64,000 nucleotides of DNA, taken from Bacillota bacterium (GTDB lineage Bacteria; Bacillota; SHA-98; Ch115). The notes beneath the pieces were generated by a model. It did no database searches, was not told where the DNA came from, and worked only from the letters and a program-made list of their open reading frames with translations. The stretch covers positions 1 to 64,000 of the forward strand of contig JABLXA010000005.1 of NCBI GenBank assembly GCA_013178415.1, in the 5' to 3' direction. Of this stretch, positions 18,782-28,627 are shown piece after piece. The first letter of the stretch is position 1, and each line of letters starts with the position of its first letter. A program made the translations under genes and the position numbers.

Positions 18782-20365
18782 CTACCGCAGGATCCTATTT
18801 ATGATCCAGCCCGCGTATGGTAACCTTCTGCACTCGTCGACGGTGACCTCGCGGATCAGGAGCAAAGCCATGAGATAGATGGGGATGGTCATAAAGATAC
18901 AGGCTATGGTAGCAAGGCTGGATGACGGCAGGATCAAAAGCAAGAAACCATAGGCATAGCGAATGAGGGGCCCTAGAATGAGACTTATGGCCGTTACCCT
19001 CAATGCAGAGGCAATGTCCAGTATATCTCCAAGGACCTGCGCCGCCGCCGCGAAATTGAAGAAAGCAACTATGGCGAAGCCGGTGATGGTTCCGAAGGCT
19101 GCGCCTCTGATTCCAAGGCCGGGTATACCAGCAAGATAATAGTTGAGGCCAGCTCCTGTGCCGATCCCTATCAAGAGGTTACGCGCCGTGACAAGCGGCA
19201 TCCCAAGACCATGGAGCAGGCCAGAGATAGTCTGCTGCAGGCACAGGAAGATTACGCCCGCGGCCAGAACACTGAGCGGGTTCCCCGCCTCACGACAGCC
19301 AAAGAGCAAGTCACATATAGGCCAGGCCAGCTCCCGCAGCCCCACAAAGGCGGGCAAGGCAATAATCAGGGTGAATCTGATGGCCTCCCTTGCCCTAGCC
19401 CGTGCGCCTGCAAGATTTCCCTTGCTCATGCTCGCCGATATTATAGGGACGAGGCTGGTGGCAAAGGCGGTAGTGAAAACTGTAGGAAGGGCGATGAGGC
19501 TCATGCCCATTGCGGACAGCTGACCATATAATGCGGTAGCCTCCGCCATAGATTTGCCGGAAAGCCTCAGCCTGGCCGGGATGATGGCTGCATTGGCCAG
19601 ATCACCGAGGGGCGCTATCAATGACCCTATTGTGAGGGGAATTGCGAAAGAAACGAGCTCTCCAAGAATTGAAAGATAATCTTCGTTGGAATCAATATGA
19701 GATGACAGTGCCGGCCGCTTGCCAGCCCGTTCATAGATGTAAATAGCAATGAGAACAAGGAGACCTGCAAATGCCCCCCCTACGGCACCCATGGCTGAAC
19801 CGGCTGCTGAGAATTCCACCCCTCTCGGCAGCAAAATGTAAGCCAGAAATAGAGCCAGGCTCACCCTTACCACTTGTTCCGAGAGCTGGGAGAGAGCTGT
19901 GGGCAACATGATCTGCCGTCCCTGGAAATACCCACGGAATGCCGACATCACCGCCACCAGAAACACCGCCGGGGCTATATTCTTGACGGTATAATATGAA
20001 CGGGGATCGCCAAGGAAGCGTCTGGCAATCGTAGACGCTCCCAGAGAGAGAAAAACAGAGAATGCTATTCCGGTTACCAGAAGGAAAATGAGGGATACCC
20101 GGAAGACCCTCAGTGCATTTGTCTCCTCACCACGCGCCAATCTTTCCGAAACCAACTTGGAGATGGCAATGGGAAGGCCTGAAGACGAGACTACGAGGAT
20201 AGTCCCATAGACTGAATAAGCCATCTGGTAAAGGCCAATGCCTTCGGCTCCGATGAGACGCGTGAGAGGAATAAGATAGATGGCCCCTAAGGCCTTGTTG
20301 ATGAGACCGGTAATGGTAAGCAGCATCGCTCCCTGAAGAAAGGATTGACGTCTCATGTCCCGCAT
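18782..20365 (-). CDS. spoVB: SpoVB-like polysaccharide/lipid II flippase (MOP superfamily)
   Basis: 527 aa with about 13-14 hydrophobic segments spread along the chain. The N-terminus (FLQGAMLLTITGLINKALGA, then IYLIPLTRLIGAEGIGLYQM) matches stage V sporulation protein B/YtgP-type exporters. These move lipid-linked cell-wall precursors; SpoVB is needed for spore cortex. The family includes MurJ-like and O-antigen flippases, so the sporulation role is inferred. It lies 15 bp downstream of the amidase fusion gene, which supports a cell-wall role. Confidence 0.85.
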   Translation of the reverse strand: MRDMRRQSFLQGAMLLTITGLINKALGAIYLIPLTRLIGAEGIGLYQMAYSVYGTILVVSSSGLPIAISKLVSERLARGEETNALRVFRVSLIFLLVTGIAFSVFLSLGASTIARRFLGDPRSYYTVKNIAPAVFLVAVMSAFRGYFQGRQIMLPTALSQLSEQVVRVSLALFLAYILLPRGVEFSAAGSAMGAVGGAFAGLLVLIAIYIYERAGKRPALSSHIDSNEDYLSILGELVSFAIPLTIGSLIAPLGDLANAAIIPARLRLSGKSMAEATALYGQLSAMGMSLIALPTVFTTAFATSLVPIISASMSKGNLAGARARAREAIRFTLIIALPAFVGLRELAWPICDLLFGCREAGNPLSVLAAGVIFLCLQQTISGLLHGLGMPLVTARNLLIGIGTGAGLNYYLAGIPGLGIRGAAFGTITGFAIVAFFNFAAAAQVLGDILDIASALRVTAISLILGPLIRYAYGFLLLILPSSSLATIACIFMTIPIYLMALLLIREVTVDECRRLPYAGWIINRILR

Positions 20366-20380
20366 AATTTCCTTCGCCTC

Positions 20381-21934
20381 TTATGTGGCTGAAAGGAGTC
20401 CCCTGAGTATTACGATAGGCGTTTTCTGATCATCATTTCCAAAAGGATTATCACTCAAGACCTGAGCCAGGACTTCATCTGAGACGGGAGCAGTGGAGCC
20501 AATGATATCTACAAACCCCTTATCATTTACGTCAGCAATGACTGCATGAGCTTTGACAGCCTCTTTTATCTTCTTGACCACCTCACTGGAATTGACCGGA
20601 CCCAATACCACATGTTTATCAAAAGGAGGCATGGTACCAGCGATATCATCTATCAATGCCAGTGACTTTCCAGCCACCCGGTAGAAATCCCCCTTTCTCC
20701 CCACCACACGCCCAAGACCGGCTGCCAGGGTTCCCAAAAGAATGCGAGGGACGCCTACTTCCTGGATGGCAAGCTGCATGGCCGGCGGAGTGGCAAGACT
20801 CCCGTCTTTTCCGGGGAAACGACACAGAAAACGCGCAAGCAAGGAAGGGTTTACATCCTTTGGCAATACGGCTCTTCCCTGGGTAATTGCCGCGACACTC
20901 TCTGCGATACAGATGATGTCACCAGGGCGAACAATGTCTCCTGCATATCTGAGAATGATCTGGACTAGATCATCTTCCTCGGAGATGATATGAGTCCTGA
21001 GGGGAATCTTTTCCAGTCGGCCATATGATGGCGGCGATTTGGTCTGGGAGAAATAATCCGCAAGGCCGCAGAGGATGCCCTCGGCAGCTCGTTCATGGAA
21101 GACGGGACTCCTCAGCAACCCTTCTTCCACCCAGTTGGTGATGGTCACGACCTCAACCTGGCACATAGGGATCTCTAAGCCCGAAATGAAACCAGCCGGG
21201 GTTTCGCTGATGCCTCTATCAGGTATATTCAATCTGTTCAAAAGACCACGTTGAATAAAGGCGGCAAGGTCCTTGCTCCCCTTCGCCCTGGGATTGTATA
21301 GGGTGCGCGCGCCACATACCTCATGATCGGCTGATGAGCCCATGTGAAGACTGATTACCGCCTCAGCCCGATAAGCCCTGGCCATTTTGGCCTTGCGGGC
21401 GGCCGGAACAAGATAATCTCCTTGCCTTGCGAGAACCGGCAGCGCCTTGGACTGTCTCAAGAGCTTTTGAAGGCAACCGGCAATATGCATCACCACGTCC
21501 TTTTCCAGGAGGTTTACAGGGCCACGGGCGCCTTTATCAATGCCCCCGTGGCCAGGATCGATCAACAATGAACGTCCTTTCAAGACTTGCTCTATGGAAT
21601 CATGAAACACTTCTATGACACATCGCTCAGGGCTTCCGGGGGATTTCGTCACCTTCATGGTCGAAGGGCGAAGGTAGTTTATGGTGAGGAGGACGGAACC
21701 TAAAGGAAGTTCCTTTATCTCCAGGTCCTTTATCACTCCATCATGAATTTTCAGATTCTCGTCCAGGGTATTGAGTCGGGAAGAAGGAAATTCTATATCA
21801 ACATGAAATCTATCTTCTTTTAGCACCCGCCATGTAAGTGGGCCCAAAGACTCGACAGCTATCTGAGATGCCGTGTTCCTCAGGGCGGGGTTATGTAATT
21901 TGAGGATGCGGATATTGGTGATTATGCTCTTCAT
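20381..21934 (-). CDS. N-acetylmuramoyl-L-alanine amidase fused to an F420:L-glutamate ligase-like domain
   Basis: 517 aa from ATG 21934, which follows GGGGAAGGGG. Residues 1-110 look like an AMIN-type beta domain. Residues about 120-305 are an Amidase_3 domain: zinc ligands in LLIDPGHGGIDKGARG, Glu in LLEKDVV, His in AVISLHMGSS, and the late Glu in VEVVTITNWVEEGLL. Residues about 310-517 resemble the CofE/F420-0 gamma-glutamyl ligase family (THIISEEDDLVQIILRYAGD, RPGDIICIAESVAAITQGRA, KTPIVILRG). No signal peptide is seen from this start; a start at 22033 would not add a clear one. The two domains are normally separate proteins. Confidence 0.8.
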   Translation of the reverse strand: MKSIITNIRILKLHNPALRNTASQIAVESLGPLTWRVLKEDRFHVDIEFPSSRLNTLDENLKIHDGVIKDLEIKELPLGSVLLTINYLRPSTMKVTKSPGSPERCVIEVFHDSIEQVLKGRSLLIDPGHGGIDKGARGPVNLLEKDVVMHIAGCLQKLLRQSKALPVLARQGDYLVPAARKAKMARAYRAEAVISLHMGSSADHEVCGARTLYNPRAKGSKDLAAFIQRGLLNRLNIPDRGISETPAGFISGLEIPMCQVEVVTITNWVEEGLLRSPVFHERAAEGILCGLADYFSQTKSPPSYGRLEKIPLRTHIISEEDDLVQIILRYAGDIVRPGDIICIAESVAAITQGRAVLPKDVNPSLLARFLCRFPGKDGSLATPPAMQLAIQEVGVPRILLGTLAAGLGRVVGRKGDFYRVAGKSLALIDDIAGTMPPFDKHVVLGPVNSSEVVKKIKEAVKAHAVIADVNDKGFVDIIGSTAPVSDEVLAQVLSDNPFGNDDQKTPIVILRGLLSAT

Positions 21935-22081
21935 AGACCCCTTCCCCTTTCGCCAGGGTAACACTCTCACAAGGAACTTATGCTCATGCACCTGCAGATA
22001 GACATCAAAAGGCACACAATATAGCATATTCACGTCAAAGCCGAAAGCTACCCGGCGATGTAGGGGCCTACCATGTAAAGG

Positions 22082-23836
22082 TCAATTTGCTCTTTTTACT
22101 CTTTCACCATCCCTTGCCATCCTGGCGTTTTCCAGAATCTCGCGGGCATGTCTCAAGGTGATCTCGCTAGTTTCATTTCCAGAGAGCATTCGAGCTAGTT
22201 CCACCACCCTTTCTTGGTCCTCGAGTTTAGCCACATTGGACCTGGTGCGTCCACCTATCACCTCCTTGGAAATATAAAAATGCGAGTCGCCTGCTCCAGC
22301 TATTTGCGCTAGATGAGTCACGCAAAGCACCTGCCTGACCTTGCCGATGGACGCCAATTTCTGCGCGACCTTAGCAGCGGCCCTCCCTCCAATTCCGGCG
22401 TCTATTTCATCAAAGATCAGCGTAAGGATTTCATCTGCTTCTGCAAGGACCGTCCTGATGGCCAGCATGATACGAGAAAGCTCGCCCCCGCTGGCGACCC
22501 TCGAAAGGGGCTTTGGCTCCTCACCAGGGTTGGCTGATATCAAGAATTCGACCTGATCTACGCCCTTCGGCCCGAGATCGAGCAGTTTCCCATTTACCGG
22601 TATTCCATCCGGGCTTTCCCTCGAAGTAAAATTGATCTCGAAAACAGCGTCCTGCATTGCCAGGTCGTTTAATTCTCGTGAGATGCGATTTGATAATTCT
22701 TTGGCGACCTCCTTGCGCATCCTGGATAACGAACCACAAAGCTCTCCAAGCTCCCCTTTGATCTTGTCTATTTCCTTCTTTAAGAGAGATGCGCGTTCAC
22801 TGCTGTTGGATATGCGGCTCAATTCAGACTCGATTTTTTCCGCATACTCCATGAGTTCGGCCACAGTCTTCCCGTATTTCCGCCTGAGTCTCTGTATGAG
22901 GGCCAGCCTGCTCTCGACCTCAGCCAAACGATCAGGCCGGAATTCTATACGGTCTGCGTAGCCCCTGACATCACGCGACACCTCGGAGATTTGGGTCAAA
23001 GCACCCTCTAAAGCTTCACATAGCGGCTGAAGGCTCGGATCTAAAGCCAACGCGGCCTGGAGCTCGGATAGCGATAGTGCGAGGAGATCTTGCGCCGCCA
23101 TGTGTTCGCCATCACCTGAGTAGAGTAAAGAATATGCTTTTGTGGCATGGGAGTACAGCTTCTCGCTGTTGGCTAGGATCGTCCTCTCCGAAGAGAGCTT
23201 TTCTTCTTCATCTGCCGTGAGCTTGGCGGATCGTATCTCGTCCAGTTCAAAACGCAGAAGTTCTACCTTGCTGGCAAGCTGCTTCCCATCGGCTGTGACG
23301 GTTTCGAGTTCCTTCGTCAAATCTCTTAGCTTCTTGACAAGGTCTTCCACCCTTCCCCGCAACAGCAGAATCTCTGGGCCGGCGAATGCGTCGAGAAGCT
23401 CCAGCTGCTTGTCAGGCCGCAAGAGAGATTGATGTTCATGTTGGCCATGGATGTCAACCAGGTAACTTCCTATCTGGCTCATCACTCCTGCAGTGGTGAG
23501 GTTACCATTTACCTTGCATCTTGAACGGCCCGAAGATGTGATTTCCCGCGAAAAGACCAAAAGCCCATCGGCGTCCGGGGGAAATCCAGCGTCCGTAAGC
23601 TGCTTTGCCGTCTGGGATCCGGGCGGTACATAAAAAGAACACTCGATAAATGCGCTATCAGAGCCTTGACGGATCATTTCAGAAGATCCTCGGCCTCCCA
23701 GCAGTAGACTGATTGCATCGACAATCATAGTCTTTCCGGCGCCTGTCTCCCCGGTCAGCACATTGAGGCCCCGATCAAACATGATGGTAAGGTCTTCGAT
23801 CAGGCCAAAATTGGACACATGAAGATCCTGAAGCAT
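22082..23836 (-). CDS. recN: DNA repair protein RecN
   Basis: 584 aa, SMC-like. Walker A is in GLNVLTGETGAGKTMIVDAI (about residues 24-43). Long charged coiled-coil segments with heptad patterns flank the middle (about 150-380). The C-terminal lobe has the signature SRVASGGELSRIMLA, Walker B LTLIFDEIDAGIGG and the His-loop CVTHLAQIA. It holds broken DNA ends together in double-strand break repair. It follows argR by 27 bp, the usual Firmicutes order argR-recN. Confidence 0.97.
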   Translation of the reverse strand: MLQDLHVSNFGLIEDLTIMFDRGLNVLTGETGAGKTMIVDAISLLLGGRGSSEMIRQGSDSAFIECSFYVPPGSQTAKQLTDAGFPPDADGLLVFSREITSSGRSRCKVNGNLTTAGVMSQIGSYLVDIHGQHEHQSLLRPDKQLELLDAFAGPEILLLRGRVEDLVKKLRDLTKELETVTADGKQLASKVELLRFELDEIRSAKLTADEEEKLSSERTILANSEKLYSHATKAYSLLYSGDGEHMAAQDLLALSLSELQAALALDPSLQPLCEALEGALTQISEVSRDVRGYADRIEFRPDRLAEVESRLALIQRLRRKYGKTVAELMEYAEKIESELSRISNSSERASLLKKEIDKIKGELGELCGSLSRMRKEVAKELSNRISRELNDLAMQDAVFEINFTSRESPDGIPVNGKLLDLGPKGVDQVEFLISANPGEEPKPLSRVASGGELSRIMLAIRTVLAEADEILTLIFDEIDAGIGGRAAAKVAQKLASIGKVRQVLCVTHLAQIAGAGDSHFYISKEVIGGRTRSNVAKLEDQERVVELARMLSGNETSEITLRHAREILENARMARDGERVKRAN

Positions 23837-23863
23837 TTGGCCAACCCAGCCTCCCCTTTCGAG

Positions 23864-24316
23864 CTAGCTTCTCATTTTGCTGAACTTCTCGAAAAGCTCT
23901 TCCACCCGGGATTTCGATTTTACGACGATCAAGATCGTATCGTCCCCCGCTATTGTGCCGATGATCCCATCCCATGCTACAGCATCAATGGCAGCAGCCA
24001 CGGCATGGGCGTTCCCGGTCAAGGTACGTATCACAATGAGATTCTCGCTGAAATCCAGGCTGATGACAGATTCCTTGAACACCTGCGCCAAACGCCTGTG
24101 CAGATCACCGGCGGCACGCTCGTGCGGTATGGCATACCGGTAACGTCCCTCTCTCGTTGGGAGTTTCACAAGATGGAGTTCCTTTATGTCTCGCGAAATG
24201 GTGGCCTGAGTCACGTCGAAACCATAGTTGCTGAGTTCTTGCACAAGTTCCTCCTGGGTCTCTATTTCCTTCTCCTTGATCAACTCCAGGATCTTGGCAT
24301 GACGCGCTAACTTCAC
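23864..24316 (-). CDS. argR: Arginine repressor
   Basis: 150 aa. The N-terminal winged helix (residues 1-70) contains IETQEELVQELSNYGFDVTQ and ATISRDIKEL. The C-terminal hexamerisation and arginine-binding domain ends with GTIAGDDTILIVVKS, including the Asp pair that contacts arginine. It regulates arginine synthesis and catabolism genes. No arg genes lie in the window, so it acts elsewhere; its place between nadK and recN is conserved in Firmicutes. Confidence 0.96.
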   Translation of the reverse strand: MKLARHAKILELIKEKEIETQEELVQELSNYGFDVTQATISRDIKELHLVKLPTREGRYRYAIPHERAAGDLHRRLAQVFKESVISLDFSENLIVIRTLTGNAHAVAAAIDAVAWDGIIGTIAGDDTILIVVKSKSRVEELFEKFSKMRS

Positions 24317-24351
24317 CCCATCTATACACCTCCAAAGAAACTTGCAGGATT

Positions 24352-25209
24352 TTACACCCTTCCTTCTGCCAGTCGCGCGCGGAGCACCTCATAGAAATTC
24401 CACTCGCCCAGCCGGACCAGCTTTGTTATAGCAGCGGCTCTGCGCACTACGACTTCATCTTTATTGGCCAATTTAAAACCAACCTGGCCATCCATTGTCA
24501 GCATGACCTCTTCATGGGTAGCGGAAACCACCACCCGCACGCTCTCATCCTCGGCTGCCACAATTGACCTTGCGAAAAGGGTATGCGGGCAAATGAAAGT
24601 CACGATCAGGGTGCGCACACATGGGTTTACGATAGGCCCACCGGCTGACAGGGAATAAGCGGTGGATCCCGTCGGAGTTGCCACTATGACGCCGTCTGCC
24701 GGGTATGTTCCAATATAATGGGCATCAATATAGGTTTCGAGCCTGATCATCCTGGCAAAAGCACCTTTGGTGATTACCGCGTCATTCAGTCCTATGAACC
24801 TCTCGATCTCCTCGCCGTCCCTGATGACACCAGCCTCTAACATCATCCTGTCCTCAACGGAATAACGGCCAGACAAGAGCTTCGATAGAGCATCCTTGAG
24901 ACCCGACAGATCTACCTCCGTCAAGAACCCAAGGTGCCCGACATTCACCCCGAGTATTGGCACGCCAGTTCCGGCAAGATCTCTAGAAGCTGCTAGAAGA
25001 GCCCCATCACCACCCAGCACGATGGCGAGGTCGATTTTCTTTCCAACATCCTTGGTCCCGAAGGAAAGCTCCCTCATTCCGAAAAACTCGGCAGTCTGTG
25101 GATCTACAAGGGCCTGGCCACCCATCTCGCTGATCCACTCCATGAGCTTTCGAGTGGTTGAAAGTGCGTCCTTCTTGCCAAGATGAGGTATCAAACCGAT
25201 CTTAGTCAT
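24352..25209 (-). CDS. nadK: NAD kinase
   Basis: 285 aa. The GGDG motif is in VLGGDGALLAASR (residues 65-77), followed by GVNVGHLGFLTEV and GSTAYSLSAGGPIV. It phosphorylates NAD to NADP. It overlaps tlyA by 4 bp and is part of oapA-dxs-tlyA-nadK-argR-recN. Confidence 0.96.
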   Translation of the reverse strand: MTKIGLIPHLGKKDALSTTRKLMEWISEMGGQALVDPQTAEFFGMRELSFGTKDVGKKIDLAIVLGGDGALLAASRDLAGTGVPILGVNVGHLGFLTEVDLSGLKDALSKLLSGRYSVEDRMMLEAGVIRDGEEIERFIGLNDAVITKGAFARMIRLETYIDAHYIGTYPADGVIVATPTGSTAYSLSAGGPIVNPCVRTLIVTFICPHTLFARSIVAAEDESVRVVVSATHEEVMLTMDGQVGFKLANKDEVVVRRAAAITKLVRLGEWNFYEVLRARLAEGRV

Positions 25210-26054
25210 GAAAATGCCCCCACTTGTGCCTTCGCGACGACCTCACTTATCTGGGCCTGAAGTTCATCTCGCGAGGTGGTCCCATCTTCCTCTGGCTTAG
25301 GTCCCAAGAGAAGAAAGAACTCAATATTGCCCTTAGGCCCCTTGATCTTTGAATAAGTCAACCCTCGATACCCAAAACCATGAGAGAGAGCAAAATCTAT
25401 TATACTATTTATCACTTCTCTGTGGACCCTGGGGTCCTTCACCACTCCGCCCTTGCCGACTTTCTCGCGACCAGCTTCAAACTGGGGCTTTATCAATATG
25501 AGGATTTGGCCCGATGGTTTCACAAATTCTCTCAATAGGTCAAGAAATTTGGTGACTGAGATAAAAGAAACGTCAACAGTGATGATATCTGCCTTCTCCG
25601 GGAAGATGTCAGGGCTGGCATGACGGATATTGACGCCTTCCAGGGTGACCACTCTCGGGTCTTCTCTCAACTTCCAGATGAGCTGTCCTTTTCCTACATC
25701 CACAGCGTATACTTTCCGGGCTCCATGCCTGAGGAGGCAGTCAGTAAAACCGCCTGTAGAGGCGCCGATGTCGATAGCGACCTTATCCCGAACATCGATA
25801 TCAAGGTCAATGAGGGCCCCTTCCAGCTTGATCCCACCGCGACTCACATAACGATCCGAAAGGGCTCTTACCTCAACCTGTGAAGATATCGCCACCATGG
25901 TCCCTGGCTTATCCTCAACCATCCCATTTACTGACACTTCCCTGGCCATTATCGAGCGCCTTGCTTTTTCTCTCGTCTCGAAAAATCCAAGCCGGACAAG
26001 TAACATGTCCAGCCGCATCTTTTCATCGGCTTTACCCGGACACATCAGAATCAT
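25206..26054 (-). CDS. tlyA: TlyA-family 2'-O-ribose methyltransferase (S4 + FtsJ domains)
   Basis: 282 aa. The N-terminal S4 RNA-binding domain (RLDMLLVRLGFFETREKARR) and the RrmJ/FtsJ-like domain with SAM motif AIDIGASTGGFTDCLL are clear. TlyA methylates 16S and/or 23S rRNA cytidines in actinobacteria; the Firmicutes homologue (YqxC) is less well defined. Either ATG 26054 (overlapping dxs by 23 bp) or ATG 26018 may be the start. The latter fits the family N-terminus MRLD. Confidence 0.92.
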   Translation of the reverse strand: MILMCPGKADEKMRLDMLLVRLGFFETREKARRSIMAREVSVNGMVEDKPGTMVAISSQVEVRALSDRYVSRGGIKLEGALIDLDIDVRDKVAIDIGASTGGFTDCLLRHGARKVYAVDVGKGQLIWKLREDPRVVTLEGVNIRHASPDIFPEKADIITVDVSFISVTKFLDLLREFVKPSGQILILIKPQFEAGREKVGKGGVVKDPRVHREVINSIIDFALSHGFGYRGLTYSKIKGPKGNIEFFLLLGPKPEEDGTTSRDELQAQISEVVAKAQVGAFS

Positions 26055-27948
26055 GCCTCAACATACGAGATTCTATCTGGGAAAGAATATGCGCTGCGAT
26101 TCTATCAGCGCGGAGTCCACACCTCTCGAGAAGTAGATCACGATCGCCATGCTCTACGAATCTGTCAGGTAGCCCAAAATGAATGATAGGAATGGAACCC
26201 AAACCGCGCTCATAAAGGGCATGGGTCACTCCTTCACCAAAACCTCCCGTCAGAATGTTCTCCTCTATGGTCGCAACCAGACGCGTCCTGCTTGCAAAGC
26301 GCTCTATAGTCTTCACGTCAATTGGTTTCGCTGCCCTTGAATTAATAACTGAAGCTCTAACTCCATTTTTGGATAAAAACCTAGCGCAGTCAAGGGCGAC
26401 CGTCACCATGCTGCCGATGGCTATCAAGGCAACATCATCGCCTTCCTTAACGACCTCACAAGATAAGGGATCCAAAGATGCCGATGCCCGTTTGCCCACA
26501 GTGAAAATAGGCCGCGCCGCGCTGCGTGGGTATCTTATTGCAACGGGTCCTCTTGCCAGAACCGCCCACCTCAACATATCCCGGAGCTCATTGCCATCAG
26601 CTGGCGCGAGAATCGTCATGCCTGGTATGGACCTCATATAAGAAATATCAAAAGCTCCGTGATGAGTGGGGCCATCCTCGCCAACCAGCCCCGCTCTATC
26701 TATGGCAAAGACAACATGTAGTTTTTGGAGCGCTACATCGTGTATAATTTGGTCATATGCTCTCTGGAGGAAGGTGGAATAAATGGCCACGATAGGGACC
26801 ATCCCCATGGATGCGAGGCCGGCCGCAAGGGTGACGGCGTGCTGCTCAGCTATCCCAACGTCGAAGAACCGATCAGGAAAACGGCTTGCGAATTGAGCGA
26901 GACCACTGCCATCAGTCATGGCGGCAGTGATAGCCACTATCCGCTGATCCTGCGATCCCAGCTCAACGACGGCATCACTAAAGAAATCAGTAAACCATGG
27001 TCCCGAAGTCGATTTGGGTCGCCCTGATGCAACATCGAACGGCCCGACTCCGTGGAATTTTCTTGGATCTTCCTCGCTCGGTCCATATCCTTTGCCTTTC
27101 TTGGTTATCACATGGATGAGGACTGGACCGCCCTTTTCCCTGGCATCTTTGATGGTCCGCTCAATGGCAATGATGTCATGTCCATCGATGGGTCCAAGGT
27201 AGGTAAATCCTAAATCCTCAAATAACATCCCCGGTATAATGAGGTATTTGATGCTGCCTTTGACACGCTTCACCGCGTATGACAGCCTATCTCCAACAGC
27301 TGGAATGCTCCCTACCAGCCGCTCCACATCTCCCTTTACTTGCCTTATCCTAGGATGCAGTCGTATCCGAGCCAGATAGGATTGAAGGGCGCCTACATTT
27401 TTTGAAATCGACATTTCATTGTCATTCAGTATAACGATCAGATCTTTCCCGATGTGCCCAGCATGATTGAGAGCCTCAAAAGCCATTCCCCCAGTCAAGG
27501 ACCCATCGCCGATAATTGCGATCACCGTGAACCTATCGCCTGCCAGATCTCTGGCAATGCACATGCCAAGGGCAGCGGAAATGGATGTACTGGAATGCCC
27601 TGTAGCAAATTGATCGTGTGGACTCTCATCAGGCCTGGGGAATCCGCTGATTCCGCCATATTTCCTAATTGTCTTGAACTCTTTGAGCCTGCCGGTCAGA
27701 ATCTTGTGGGCATAGCTCTGATGACCAACATCCCAGATTATCTTGTCATATGGGCTGTCTAGAGCCCGATGGACAGCGATGGCAAGCTCTACGGTTCCGA
27801 GACTCGGGGCAAGATGGCCGCCATTTTGTGATATAACTTCAACAATCTCCTCCCGTATTTCTTGGGCAAGCTGCTCCAATTCATGTATATTGAGATTCTT
27901 CAAATCCCGCGGCAGGTCAAGCGTATCAAGCAGCCTTGGCTGCGTCAC
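26032..27948 (-). CDS. dxs: 1-deoxy-D-xylulose-5-phosphate synthase
   Basis: 638 aa thiamine-diphosphate enzyme, first step of the MEP isoprenoid pathway. The TPP motif is IGDGSLTGGMAFEALNHAGH through NDNEMSIS. The N-terminal HLAPSLGTVELAIAVH, the transketolase-like EDGPTHHGAFDISYMRSIPG and the C-terminal ENILTGGFG are typical. Its start overlaps the oapA end by 4 bp. ispA, which uses its products, lies just beyond the OLE RNA. Confidence 0.98.
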   Translation of the reverse strand: MTQPRLLDTLDLPRDLKNLNIHELEQLAQEIREEIVEVISQNGGHLAPSLGTVELAIAVHRALDSPYDKIIWDVGHQSYAHKILTGRLKEFKTIRKYGGISGFPRPDESPHDQFATGHSSTSISAALGMCIARDLAGDRFTVIAIIGDGSLTGGMAFEALNHAGHIGKDLIVILNDNEMSISKNVGALQSYLARIRLHPRIRQVKGDVERLVGSIPAVGDRLSYAVKRVKGSIKYLIIPGMLFEDLGFTYLGPIDGHDIIAIERTIKDAREKGGPVLIHVITKKGKGYGPSEEDPRKFHGVGPFDVASGRPKSTSGPWFTDFFSDAVVELGSQDQRIVAITAAMTDGSGLAQFASRFPDRFFDVGIAEQHAVTLAAGLASMGMVPIVAIYSTFLQRAYDQIIHDVALQKLHVVFAIDRAGLVGEDGPTHHGAFDISYMRSIPGMTILAPADGNELRDMLRWAVLARGPVAIRYPRSAARPIFTVGKRASASLDPLSCEVVKEGDDVALIAIGSMVTVALDCARFLSKNGVRASVINSRAAKPIDVKTIERFASRTRLVATIEENILTGGFGEGVTHALYERGLGSIPIIHFGLPDRFVEHGDRDLLLERCGLRADRIAAHILSQIESRMLRHDSDVSG

Positions 27949-28607
27949 TCATCTCGCCCCCTCCTTATACGGTTACCATTAGAATCGTTATTACCCCCAC
28001 CAGATCTATTGTTTCTTCTCTCGTTGTTTTTAAATTTGCGCCTGCGTGATGCTTTGAGGTCATTTTCGAAAAATCTCAATCCCGTGACTCTCTCGAGCCA
28101 TTCCAACTGTCTCCCGATGAAAACCACGATGCCAGTAGCCTCATCCATGGCAAATCCCTTGCCGAAGGCCTTCCCGCTTACTGTCAAGGCAGCTACCAGA
28201 GCGGTCATAAGTATGGCGGAAATGTCTTCATCCAGATGCCTGTAAATGGTTAGTAGGCGGAAAACTATGCCCGCTCCGATAGCTCCACTGAGAGTACCAC
28301 AAATGTCCCCGACGACATCGTTGCAGAAATTCGCCACGCGATCTGCATTTCTCACTATTTGGATGGCTTTGCGGGAACCGGGGACCTTCTTGGTTGCCAT
28401 CGCGTGGAAAGGGCGTTCGTTTGCTTTCGTAGCCGCAACCCCAACGATGTCGAAAGCTATTCCCGTTATCACGATCACCGCCAGGACGATCAACCCAGGG
28501 ATGATCCCGATATGGCCTAATGCAATTTGGGAAATAAAAGCGAAGGTTATAGAAAGTGAAAAAGTCAGGATCCAGACACGTAGAGTCTGCCCCAACCTGC
28601 TTCGCAA
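27945..28607 (-). CDS. oapA: OLE-associated membrane protein OapA (probable)
   Basis: 220 aa with four hydrophobic segments (about residues 10-30, 33-57, 108-128 and 136-156). Between segments 2 and 3 is a cytoplasmic-type stretch with FDIVGVAATKANERPFHAMA and RVANFCNDVVGDICG. The C-terminal tail is very basic and Asn-rich. OapA proteins are four-helix membrane proteins with distant resemblance to DUF21/CNNM transporters, encoded directly downstream of OLE RNA and upstream of dxs; both placement and topology fit. The start is TTG 28607 with GAGGTGA at 28618-28624. The identification rests on synteny, topology and my memory of the family. Confidence 0.8.
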   Translation of the reverse strand: MRSRLGQTLRVWILTFSLSITFAFISQIALGHIGIIPGLIVLAVIVITGIAFDIVGVAATKANERPFHAMATKKVPGSRKAIQIVRNADRVANFCNDVVGDICGTLSGAIGAGIVFRLLTIYRHLDEDISAILMTALVAALTVSGKAFGKGFAMDEATGIVVFIGRQLEWLERVTGLRFFENDLKASRRRKFKNNERRNNRSGGGNNDSNGNRIRRGRDE

Positions 28608-28627
28608 GCTGTCATGTCACCTCAACT

